Shown one piece after another: positions 55,604 through 63,213 of a stretch of 64,000 nt of DNA; the first letter of the stretch is position 1; every line of letters begins with the position of its first letter. This DNA comes from Actinospica durhamensis (GTDB lineage: Bacteria; Actinomycetota; Actinomycetes; Streptomycetales; Catenulisporaceae). The position numbers were made by a program, and so were the translations under genes. Under the pieces are notes generated by a model. The model was not told the origin of the DNA and made no database searches. It saw only the letters and a program-made list of their open reading frames with translations. The stretch covers positions 1 to 64,000 of the forward strand of contig NZ_JAGSOG010000013.1 of assembly GCF_018139695.1 (NCBI RefSeq), written 5' to 3'.

Positions 55604-56896
55604 TCAGCCGCCGGCGCCGATCAGCCGGCGGCGTACGCCCGTCCAGGCGGCGGGGTCGGTGATGCGGCGGCCGTCGATCAGGGTCTTGATGCCGGGAAGG
55701 TCGGCCGGGGTGAGCTTGCGGTAGGCCTCGTGGTCGGTCTGCACGATCGCGGCGTCCACGGCCGCGCCGGGGACGTACGGGGTGAAGCCGAGCCCGCGCA
55801 GCTCCTCGTCGGTGTACATCGGGTCGGCCACCACGACCTCGGCGCCGCGCGCGCCCAGGGCCTCGACGGTCGGGAAGACGCCGGAGAACGCGGTCTCCTT
55901 CACCCCGCCGCGGTAGGCCGCGCCGAGCACCACGACCCGGGCGCCGGCCAGCGGGCCGTGCTCGGCCTCGAGCAGGTCCACCGCGTACCCGGGCATCGCG
56001 GCGTTGGCCGCCCTGGCCACCCGCACCACCTCGGCCTCCTGGTCGTTCCACAGGTACATCCGCGGGTAGACCGGGATGCAGTGCCCGCCCACGGCGATGC
56101 CGGGCTGGTGGATGTGGCTGAACGGCTGGCTGTTGCAGGCCTCGATGACGCCCGCCACGTCCACGCCGATCCGGTCGGCGTAGCGGGCGAAGGTGTTGGC
56201 CAGGCCGATGTTGACGTCCCGGTAGGTGGTCTCGGCCAGCTTCGCCAGCTCCGCCGCCTCGGCCGAGCCGAGGTTCCACACGCCGTTGGGGCGCGGCAGG
56301 TCGGTGCGCTCGTCGAACTCGAGCACGTCGGCGTAGAACGCGGCGCCGCGCTCGCCGGAGGCCTCGTCGTACCCGCCGACCAGCTTCGGGTACTTGCGCA
56401 GGTCGGCGAAGATGCGGCCGGAGGAGACCCGCTCCGGGCTGAACACGAGGGCGAAGTCGCGCCCGACGGCCAGGCCGGATCCGGCCTCGAGCATCGGGGC
56501 GAAGCGCTCGCGGGTGGTGCCGACCGGGAGCGTGGTCTCGTAGCTGACCAGCGTTCCGGCGCGCAGCCCGGCGGCCACGGCGCTGGTGGCGGCGTCGAGC
56601 GGGCCGAAGTCCGGCACGTCCTGCCCGTCCACGATCAGCGGCACCACGACGACCACGGCCTCGGCCTCGGCCACCGCGGCCGAGCCGTCCAGGGTCGCGG
56701 TCAGCAGGCCGTCGGCGACCGCCTGCTTGAGCCCCTCGGCCAGGCCGGCCTCGCCGGGGAACGGCTCCTCGCCCGCGTTCACCAGGTCGACGACGCGCGG
56801 GGAGATGTCCACCCCGACGACGCGGTGGCCGCGGCTCGCGTACTGCACGGCGAGCGGGAGGCCGATCTTTCCGAGGGCGAAGACGCAGATCTGCAC
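55604..56896 (-). CDS. Nucleotide-sugar 6-dehydrogenase (UDP-HexNAc type, WbpA/WecC-like)
   Basis: A 430-residue UDP-sugar dehydrogenase. The NAD loop is ICVFALGKIGLPLAVQYASRGHRVVGVDI. ETTLPVGTTRERFAP and FSPERVSSGRIFADLRKYPKLVGG match the family, and the catalytic cysteine is in AVGGHCIPVYP. The sequence is of the UDP-N-acetylhexosamine branch (WbpA, WecC), oxidising C6 to the uronic acid in two NAD-dependent steps. With the next three genes it would start the route to UDP-2,3-diacetamido-2,3-dideoxy-glucuronic acid. The GTG at 56896 follows GGAACCTCCC. Confidence 0.85.
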   Translation of the reverse strand: MQICVFALGKIGLPLAVQYASRGHRVVGVDISPRVVDLVNAGEEPFPGEAGLAEGLKQAVADGLLTATLDGSAAVAEAEAVVVVVPLIVDGQDVPDFGPLDAATSAVAAGLRAGTLVSYETTLPVGTTRERFAPMLEAGSGLAVGRDFALVFSPERVSSGRIFADLRKYPKLVGGYDEASGERGAAFYADVLEFDERTDLPRPNGVWNLGSAEAAELAKLAETTYRDVNIGLANTFARYADRIGVDVAGVIEACNSQPFSHIHQPGIAVGGHCIPVYPRMYLWNDQEAEVVRVARAANAAMPGYAVDLLEAEHGPLAGARVVVLGAAYRGGVKETAFSGVFPTVEALGARGAEVVVADPMYTDEELRGLGFTPYVPGAAVDAAIVQTDHEAYRKLTPADLPGIKTLIDGRRITDPAAWTGVRRRLIGAGG

Positions 56897-56967
56897 GGGA
56901 GGTTCCGTTCGGGGAAGAGGAGACGGGGAATCAGGGCCCGACGCGGTCGCGGGCCGGGGCGGGCGGG

Positions 56968-57975
56968 TCAGGCCGCGCCGATCGGGAGGGTCTCGCCGGA
57001 GCGGGCCGACTCGAGCACCGCCTCGGCCACCATGACCGCGCGCAGGCCCTGACGCGGCGTCACCACGGCGGCGTCGGCCTTGCCCTCGACGGCGTCGCGG
57101 AAGGCCTCGTGCTCGACCGTGAGCGGCTCGCGCTTGGGTATGGCGTAGCGGGTCATGTCGCCCTCGGACACGCCGCGGAAGGCGGAGACCGCGTCCCACT
57201 CGGTGCGGGTGGAGCCGTTGGCGAAGTAGGTCAGGTCGGCCGTGAGCGTGTCGGCGACGAAGCAGCCGCGCTCCCCGGTGACGATGGAGACCCGCTCCTT
57301 GAGCGGGGAGAGCCAGTTGACCAGGTGGTTGGCGATGACCCCGGAGTCGAGTTCGCCGAGCACGGTCACCAGGTCCTCGTGCGGTCGGCCGCTGCGGTGC
57401 GCGGTCTTCGCCGCGACGCTGCGGTACTGCGAGCCGGTGACCCAGCCGGTCAGGTCGAGGTCGTGCGTGGCCAGGTCCTTGACCACGCCGACGTCGGCGA
57501 TGCGGTGCGGAAACGGGCCCTGGCGGCGGGTGGCGACCTGGAAGACCTCGCCGAGCTCGCCCGCCTCCAGCCGGGTGCGCATGCTCTGCAGCGCCGGGTT
57601 GTAGCGCTCGATGTGGCCGACCGCGGCGACCAGGCCGCGGCTTTCGAAGGCCTCGACCAGGCGGCGGGCGGCCGGGGTGTCGTGCGCGAGCGGCTTCTCG
57701 ATCAGGGCCGGCACACCCGCCTCGGCCAGGGCAAGCCCGACCTCCTCGTGCATGCCGGTGGGGCAGGCCACCACGACGTAGTCGGGCTGGTACGCGAGCA
57801 GTTCCCGCACGTCCGCGACCAGCGGCACGGAGCCGCCGAGGGCCCCGTGCGGGTCGCCGCCGGGGTCCGCGGCGACGACCAGGTCGACGCCGTCGAGGGC
57901 GCGCAGCACCCGGGCGTGGTGGCGGCCCATCGCGCCGAGGCCCACCAAACCGGCGCGCAGACGGGGCTTGGTCAT
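56968..57975 (-). CDS. Gfo/Idh/MocA-family oxidoreductase (WlbA/WbpB-like)
   Basis: A 335-residue NAD-dependent oxidoreductase. The N-terminal loop is AGLVGLGAMGRHHARVL, and EKPLAHDTPAARRLVEAF carries the conserved catalytic lysine (EKP). HIERYNPALQSM and VVKDLATHDLDL are typical of WlbA-like proteins, which oxidise the 3-hydroxyl of UDP-GlcNAc-uronic acid so that an amino group can be added. It overlaps the next aminotransferase gene by 4 nt, consistent with a joint function. Other sugar oxidoreductases are possible, but the neighbours make this the best fit. Confidence 0.85.
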   Translation of the reverse strand: MTKPRLRAGLVGLGAMGRHHARVLRALDGVDLVVAADPGGDPHGALGGSVPLVADVRELLAYQPDYVVVACPTGMHEEVGLALAEAGVPALIEKPLAHDTPAARRLVEAFESRGLVAAVGHIERYNPALQSMRTRLEAGELGEVFQVATRRQGPFPHRIADVGVVKDLATHDLDLTGWVTGSQYRSVAAKTAHRSGRPHEDLVTVLGELDSGVIANHLVNWLSPLKERVSIVTGERGCFVADTLTADLTYFANGSTRTEWDAVSAFRGVSEGDMTRYAIPKREPLTVEHEAFRDAVEGKADAAVVTPRQGLRAVMVAEAVLESARSGETLPIGAA

Positions 57976-59090
57976 CGCAGGTCTCCGAAGTCGAACGAGC
58001 GTACGGCGGCGACGACCCGGTCCAGGTCGGCGTCGGCGAGCGAGGGGTGGACCGGCAGCGAGAGCACCCGCGCCGCCGCGTCCTCGGTGGCCGGGAGCAC
58101 CGCGCCGGCGCCGATCTCGGCGAACGGCGGGAGCCGGTGCACGGGCGTCGGGTAGTACACGGCGCTGCCCACGCCCTGGCCGGTGAGGTGCTCGTGCAGG
58201 GCGTCGCGGCGCTCGGCCGGGACGCGCACGGTGTACTGGTGGTAGACGTGCGTAGCGCCGGGCGCGAGGACCGGGGTGAGCACGCCCGGGATCCCGTCCA
58301 GGCCCGCGTCCAGCTTGGCCGCGTTGGCCCGGCGCTGCTCGTTCCAGCCGGCCAGCTTGGCCAGCTGCACCCGGCCGATGGCCGCGGCCACGTCGGTCAT
58401 CCGCAGGTTGTAGCCCACGAGTTCGTTGGCGTAGCGCCGCTCCATGCCCTGGTTGCGCAGCAGCCTGAGTTTCCGGGCCACCTCGGCGTCCGGGGTGACG
58501 ACCATGCCGCCCTCGAGCGCGTGCATGTTCTTGGTCGGGTAGAAGCTGAAGCTGGCGGCCTGTCCGAAGGCCCCGACGGGCCGGCCGTGCAGGGCGGCGC
58601 CGTGCGCCTGGGCCGCGTCTTCGACCAGGGCCAGGCCGTGGCGTTCGGCGAGTTCGACGAAGCCGGCGCCGGCCGGGTGGCCGTAGAGGTCCACCGGCAG
58701 GATCGCGGCGGTGCGCGGGCCGATCGCGGCGGCCGCGGCCTCGGCGTCGAGGCAGAAGGTGTCCGGGTCGATGTCGGCGAACACGGGGGTCGCGCCGACC
58801 AGGCTGACCGCGTTGGCGGTGGCGGCGAAGGTGAACGAGGGCACGATCACCTCGTCGCCGGCGCCGATGCCCAGCGCCGCCAGGGACAGCAGCAGCGCGG
58901 AGGTGCCGGCGTTGACCGCGACGCAGTGGCGGCCCTCGACCAGCGCGGAGAACTCCTGCTCGAACGCGGCGACCTCAGGGCCCTGCACCACCATGCCGGA
59001 GCGCAGCACCCGTACGGCCGCCTCGATCTCCTCCTCGCCGATGACCGGGCGGGCCGCCGGGACGAAGGGGTTGGTCTGCTCGCCGCTCAC
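57972..59090 (-). CDS. DegT/DnrJ/EryC1-type PLP sugar aminotransferase (WlbC/WbpE-like)
   Basis: A 372-residue PLP-dependent aminotransferase. The cofactor lysine is Lys187 in FSFYPTKNMHALEGG, with VNAGTSALLLSLAALGIGAGDEVIVPSFTFAATANAV and VEDAAQAHGAALHGRPVGAFG before it. In the diacetamido pathway this enzyme puts the 3-amino group on the 3-keto uronic acid using glutamate. It has the normal family length. It overlaps the oxidoreductase by 4 nt and the acyltransferase by 4 nt, so all three are translationally coupled. Confidence 0.9.
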   Translation of the reverse strand: MSGEQTNPFVPAARPVIGEEEIEAAVRVLRSGMVVQGPEVAAFEQEFSALVEGRHCVAVNAGTSALLLSLAALGIGAGDEVIVPSFTFAATANAVSLVGATPVFADIDPDTFCLDAEAAAAAIGPRTAAILPVDLYGHPAGAGFVELAERHGLALVEDAAQAHGAALHGRPVGAFGQAASFSFYPTKNMHALEGGMVVTPDAEVARKLRLLRNQGMERRYANELVGYNLRMTDVAAAIGRVQLAKLAGWNEQRRANAAKLDAGLDGIPGVLTPVLAPGATHVYHQYTVRVPAERRDALHEHLTGQGVGSAVYYPTPVHRLPPFAEIGAGAVLPATEDAAARVLSLPVHPSLADADLDRVVAAVRSFDFGDLR

Positions 59091-59689
59091 GATGCGCTCT
59101 CCACGATCTTTCCGTCAATCTCCTGATATATCTCGCCGGTCTCCGGGCAGCGCCAGCGGCCGGGCGCGTCGGGCTCGAGCCGCTCCCCGGCCCGGCCGAC
59201 CCAGCCGATCCGCCGCGCCGGAACGCCCACCACCAGGGCGAAGTCGGGCACGTCCGCGGTCACCACGGCCCCGGCCCCGACCATCGCCCAGCGCCCGATC
59301 CGCACCGGCGCGACGCACACCGCGCGGGCGCCCACGGAGGCCCCCTCGCCGACGCTCACGCCGACCGGATGCCAGTCCCCGGCCCGCTTCTGCTTGCCGT
59401 CCGGGTCCACCGAGCGCGGCCGGTGGTCGTTGGTGAAGACCGCGGCCGGGCCGATGAACGCGCCGTCGCCGACCTCGGCCGGCTCGTAGACGAGTGCGTA
59501 GTTCTGCACCTTGACGTTGTCGCCGAGGCGGACCCCGGTGCCGATGTAGGCGCCGCGGCCGATCACGCAGTCCCGGCCGAGCACGGCGTCCTCGCGCACC
59601 TGGGCCAGGTGCCAGACCGAGCTGCCCGCGCCGATCACGGCCCGCTCGTCCACGTCCGCGCCCGGCGCCACCCGCACCTCGGGGTTCAC
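59087..59689 (-). CDS. Left-handed beta-helix N-acetyltransferase (WlbB/WbpD-like)
   Basis: A 200-residue hexapeptide-repeat acyltransferase. Repeats such as VIGAGS, VLGRDCVIGRGAYIGTGVRLGDNVKVQNYALVYEPAEVGDGAFIGPAAVFTND form the left-handed beta-helix. NDHRPRS contains the catalytic-type histidine. WbpD/WlbB of this size acetylates the new 3-amino group of the sugar nucleotide. A C-terminal extension with WRCPETGEIYQEIDG is also present in this family. The GTG at 59689 overlaps the upstream glycosyltransferase stop. Confidence 0.85.
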   Translation of the reverse strand: MNPEVRVAPGADVDERAVIGAGSSVWHLAQVREDAVLGRDCVIGRGAYIGTGVRLGDNVKVQNYALVYEPAEVGDGAFIGPAAVFTNDHRPRSVDPDGKQKRAGDWHPVGVSVGEGASVGARAVCVAPVRIGRWAMVGAGAVVTADVPDFALVVGVPARRIGWVGRAGERLEPDAPGRWRCPETGEIYQEIDGKIVESAS

Positions 59690-60822
59690 CGGGCACCGGC
59701 CACGGCGGTCGGGGACGCCGCGCGCCCGCGGGTCTGGGCCACGAGTTCCGCGACGGCCTCGGCGAAGCGGTCGTGCGGGTTGACCTCGCCCAGGTCGCGC
59801 TCGGCCCAGGCGCGGGCGGCCTCGCGCAGCAGGCCGAACTCGGCCCGCGCCTGGCCGGACCACGCCCGCAGCGTCGCCCCGGCCTCCTCGGCGCTGATCG
59901 CCACCGCGCCCGCCCCGGCCTTCTCCACCAGTTCGGCGGCGCGCCGTATCGGGCTGGTGAGCACCGGCATACCGCAGGCCAGGTACTCGTAGATCTTCGA
60001 CGGGATGGCGCTCTCGAACGCGGGCGTGCTGTGCAGCAGGGAAAGCCCCGCCCACGCGCCGCGGGCCAGCCGCCAGGCCGCCTCCGGGGGCATCCGGCCG
60101 TGCAGGCGCACCCGGTCGGCGGCCGGGGACTCGGCCTGCCACACGCGCAGCCGCTCCTGGTCGCGGGCGGCCACCGGGCCGACCACGTCCAGCTCCCAGT
60201 CCGGGGCGAACTCCAGCGCGCGCAGCATGTCGAAAAGGCCCCGGCTCTCGCGCACGTCCCCGACGTACAGCGCCCGGGGACGCTCGTCCAGGCCGCCGCG
60301 CTCCGGCAGAAGGCTGAGATCCGGCAGGTTGCGCACGACCAGCCGGCGCTCGGCCCGGGCCGGGGGCACGTGCTGGTCGGCCACCACGGTCAGGTCCGCG
60401 CCGCGGCTGAGCGAGACGGCCGTGCGCGCCCAGATCCGGGCGACCGTGCCGCGCGCGCCCTTGGCCCAGGCCCGGTCGTCGAGCAGGGCCACGTAGTCCT
60501 CGTGCATGTCCACGGCCAGCCGGCGGCCGTGCGAGAAGGTGCGGCGCAGCCGGGCGGCCGGGATCAGGTCGGGGTCGAGGGTGACCACGACCCGGCCGCG
60601 GGCCCGGCCGGGCATCAGCAGCGCCTGCACGCCCCGGGCGGCGAAGCCGCTGGACGGCGCCGGCCGGAACGCGGAGCCGGCCGGCGCGTCCTCGGCACGG
60701 CCGCGGGCGATCACCTCCACGCTCAGCCCGGCCCGCCGCAGCGCGGCGCAGTGCCGGTGCAGGCGGGCGTCGGCCACGTCGTGGCCGGAGCTGAGGATGG
60801 TTACGTCCGCCTCGGTGCGCAT
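59686..60822 (-). CDS. GT4-like glycosyltransferase
   Basis: A 378-residue GT-B glycosyltransferase. The second domain is recognised by RALYVGDVRESRGLFDMLRAL, VRLHGRMPPEAAWRLARGAWAGLSLLHSTPAF and the donor-binding SAIPSKIYEYLACGMPVLTSPI (E-x7-E like). The N-terminal domain starts VTILSSGHDVADARLHRHCAALRRAGLSVEV. It would add a sugar of the polysaccharide repeat in the cytoplasm. Donor and acceptor unknown. GGAGG lies 9 nt before the ATG, inside the end of the ABC gene. Confidence 0.82.
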   Translation of the reverse strand: MRTEADVTILSSGHDVADARLHRHCAALRRAGLSVEVIARGRAEDAPAGSAFRPAPSSGFAARGVQALLMPGRARGRVVVTLDPDLIPAARLRRTFSHGRRLAVDMHEDYVALLDDRAWAKGARGTVARIWARTAVSLSRGADLTVVADQHVPPARAERRLVVRNLPDLSLLPERGGLDERPRALYVGDVRESRGLFDMLRALEFAPDWELDVVGPVAARDQERLRVWQAESPAADRVRLHGRMPPEAAWRLARGAWAGLSLLHSTPAFESAIPSKIYEYLACGMPVLTSPIRRAAELVEKAGAGAVAISAEEAGATLRAWSGQARAEFGLLREAARAWAERDLGEVNPHDRFAEAVAELVAQTRGRAASPTAVAGAR

Positions 60823-60823
60823 C

Positions 60824-61738
60824 TCAGATGTCCTCCATCGACATGGCGTCGTCGAGCGGATCGACGTCGTCATCGGCGGTCTCGTCTTCGGCGTTCTCCT
60901 TGCGCTTGGGCCGCGGCACGCCCTGGAACTCGAGGTACTCGTCGGCGACCTCGTCCGGCTTGCCCTGGCGCACGATCTCGCCCTGGTGCATCCAGATGCA
61001 GTCGTCGCACATCTCCTTGATGGCGGCGAGGCCGTGGCTGACGATCACGATCGTGCGGGCCTGGCCGACGAGTTCCTGCATCTTCTCGTAGGACTTGCGC
61101 CGGAAATGGGCGTCGCCGGTGGACAGTGCCTCGTCGATGAGCAGCACGTCCGGCTCCAGGTGGGTGGAGACGGCGAAGGCGAGCCGGCCGTACATGCCGG
61201 AGGAGTACGCCTTCATCGGCAGGTCGATCGCGTGCTCGAGCTCGGCCCACTGGGTGATCTGCTCGAACCGCTCGTCCACCTGGCGCCGGGTCAGGCCGGC
61301 CGCGAGCGAGCCGAGCACCACGTTGTCGCGGCCGGACAGCTGCCCGTTGAACCCGACGCCGAGCGCGAGCAGGGTGCTGATGCGGCCGTTGACCACGATC
61401 TCGCCCGAGCTCGGCGGCAGGATGCCGGCGATGGCGCGCATGAGCGTGGACTTGCCCGCGCCGTTCGCGCCGATGATGCCGAGCACCTTGCCGTGCGGCA
61501 CGTCCAGGGTGACGCCCTTGACCGCGTGGATCATCCGGACCTTGCGGTCCTTGCTCTTGCGCCCGAAGTTGGTCACGGTGTGGCGCAGGGTGTTGGCCCG
61601 CGGGTTGACGATGGTGCGGTAGTCGACCCTGACGTCCTTGATCCGGATGGCGAGCCGGTAGTCGTCGTCGAGCTGCGCGTCCGCGTCCTGGGGAGCGGCG
61701 GACACGGCGGTGAGGTCAGAGGCGGACAGAGAACTCAC
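60824..61738 (-). CDS. ABC-2 polysaccharide exporter, ATPase (Wzt/TagH type)
   Basis: A 304-residue ATPase of the O-antigen/teichoic acid exporter type. Walker A is GANGAGKST, the signature YSSGMYGRLAF and Walker B VLLIDEALSTGD; the SHGLAAIKEMCDDCIWMHQGEIV segment is standard. The acidic C-terminal tail (ENAEDETADDDVDPLDDAM) replaces the carbohydrate-binding domain of some Wzt proteins, so export is probably not coupled to a terminal sugar. AGGAGGGAAC precedes the GTG, which overlaps the permease end by 23 nt. Confidence 0.9.
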   Translation of the reverse strand: MSSLSASDLTAVSAAPQDADAQLDDDYRLAIRIKDVRVDYRTIVNPRANTLRHTVTNFGRKSKDRKVRMIHAVKGVTLDVPHGKVLGIIGANGAGKSTLMRAIAGILPPSSGEIVVNGRISTLLALGVGFNGQLSGRDNVVLGSLAAGLTRRQVDERFEQITQWAELEHAIDLPMKAYSSGMYGRLAFAVSTHLEPDVLLIDEALSTGDAHFRRKSYEKMQELVGQARTIVIVSHGLAAIKEMCDDCIWMHQGEIVRQGKPDEVADEYLEFQGVPRPKRKENAEDETADDDVDPLDDAMSMEDI

Positions 61739-62597
61739 GTTCCCTCCTGATGAAGACGAGCGTGCCGATGACGATCGCGGCGACCGCCCAGGCGGCGCCC
61801 TCGAGCATCCACGCCGGGCGCGGCGAGACGTTGTAGACCAGGGCGTCGCCCCAGGAGCCGATCATCGGCGCGAGCGGGTTGATCGCGATCACGTCCGCCT
61901 TCAGGCCCGGCTTGCTCAGCTGGGTCTGCAGCTCCCACAGCACCGGGGACATGAACATCCAGATCCGGGTGAGGTAGGGCAGGAAGTTGGAGAAGTCGCG
62001 GAAGTAGACCTGGAGCGTGGCGCAGACCAGGCCGAGGCCCGCGCCGAACACGGCCACCTCGAGGAAGGCGGGGATCGCGTAGAGCGCGGCCAGCCCCCAC
62101 TGCAGGTGCTGGAGTTCGTGCACCACCAGGAACACGACAAGGCAGGGCAGGAAGCGCATGAAGGCGATCACCATCTGCGTGACCGGCAGCACCATGCGCG
62201 GCAGCCTGCTGTTGAGGATCAGCCTGCTGCTGCCGATGATCGAGCCCGCGGACTGGCTCAGGATGCTGGAGAAGAAGGTGTAGAGGAACAGGCCGGCCAG
62301 CAGCATGGAGAAGTAGTTCGCCGCGTGCTTGCCGTTGCTCAGGATGTCCGCCAGGACGTAGTAGACCAGGCCCATCAGCAGCGGGTTGAGCACCAGCCAG
62401 AGCTGGCCGAACACGTTCGTGTAGTTCTGCCCGCGCAGGGTGCAGCGGGCGAGTTCGTAGACGAACTCCCGGCGCTGCCACAGTTCGGGGAGATAGGTGC
62501 GCAGCCGCGGGACGCCGGTGCGGCGGGACCGGAACACGTGGTGTTCCAGCCCGGCGGGCACCGCGGCGGCGCGGGGCGGTGAGGTGGTGTCAAGCAT
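61716..62597 (-). CDS. ABC-2 polysaccharide exporter, permease (Wzm/TagG type)
   Basis: A 293-residue membrane protein with six helices of the ABC-2 type. After a cytoplasmic start (RTYLPELWQRREFVYELARCTLRGQNYTNVFGQLWLVLNPLLMGLVYY), the helices follow at intervals, with YFRDFSNFLPYLTRIWMFMSPVLW the family hallmark. It forms with the ATPase a channel that exports lipid-linked polysaccharide to the outer face. The ATG overlaps the stop of the upstream gene by 8 nt. Confidence 0.9.
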   Translation of the reverse strand: MLDTTSPPRAAAVPAGLEHHVFRSRRTGVPRLRTYLPELWQRREFVYELARCTLRGQNYTNVFGQLWLVLNPLLMGLVYYVLADILSNGKHAANYFSMLLAGLFLYTFFSSILSQSAGSIIGSSRLILNSRLPRMVLPVTQMVIAFMRFLPCLVVFLVVHELQHLQWGLAALYAIPAFLEVAVFGAGLGLVCATLQVYFRDFSNFLPYLTRIWMFMSPVLWELQTQLSKPGLKADVIAINPLAPMIGSWGDALVYNVSPRPAWMLEGAAWAVAAIVIGTLVFIRREREFSVRL

Positions 62598-63213
62598 CGG
62601 TGTCGATTCCGGCCGATTCGGTTGTGGGGGTGGAGACGTCAGCGCGGGGCGCGGGGACGGAGACGGGCACGGCCGGGGCGGGCGGCGCGGCGGACGCGGC
62701 GGCGTCCGGGGCGGCCTCGGCCTTGAGCTCGGCGTAGGGGGTGCGGTCGAGCTCGAAGCCGACCGGCAGCTCGGGGTGGCGCCGGGCCAGGTGCCAGGCG
62801 ATCGGGATGGCGTGCGAGTCCCCGATCACCAACTGCCCGACGCCGGGCCAGGCGACCTCGCGCAGCACCGAGCGGCGGGCCACCCGCCACAGCACGTAGG
62901 GGCGCAGCAGCCGGTAGACCTTGCTGTAGAGCTTGGTGTCCAGCGCCTTGTTGACCTTGCGGATCACCCGGCCGAGGCGGGCCAGCGGGTGGCGGGCCTC
63001 GGCCGTGCCCAGCGGGTACACGCGCACCCGCGGGTCAAGGCCCTGCTCCTGCCAGGCCGCGGGCTCCACCGTGACCAGGCCCACCTCGACCCCGCGGGCC
63101 AGCAGGTAGGTGCTGGTCTCGCACACCGCCCTGGCCCGGGTGGTGCCGATCGCCAGGAACATCACGCTCCGCGCGCCCACTGTGTCCACCGATCCGCTCG
63201 CAAGCTCGCTCAT
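62590..63213 (-). CDS. Unassigned protein, possibly glycosyltransferase-related
   Basis: A 207-residue protein I cannot assign. Residues 15-160 look like the N-terminal Rossmann half of a GT-B glycosyltransferase (SVMFLAIGTTRARAVCETSTYLLARGVEVGLVTVEPA, GVGQLVIGDSHAIPIAWHLARRHPELPVGFELDRTPY), but the donor-binding half is missing. The last 45 residues are Ala/Pro-rich and disordered. It could be a truncated glycosyltransferase, or an accessory protein of the polysaccharide machinery. Overlaps of 4 and 8 nt with both neighbours show that it is a real, coupled gene. Confidence 0.6.
   Translation of the reverse strand: MSELASGSVDTVGARSVMFLAIGTTRARAVCETSTYLLARGVEVGLVTVEPAAWQEQGLDPRVRVYPLGTAEARHPLARLGRVIRKVNKALDTKLYSKVYRLLRPYVLWRVARRSVLREVAWPGVGQLVIGDSHAIPIAWHLARRHPELPVGFELDRTPYAELKAEAAPDAAASAAPPAPAVPVSVPAPRADVSTPTTESAGIDTDA

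Noticed and set aside
55604-56896. UDP-glucose 6-dehydrogenase
   Set aside because: Sequence motifs and the coupled WlbA/WlbC/WlbB-like genes fit the N-acetylhexosamine branch better.
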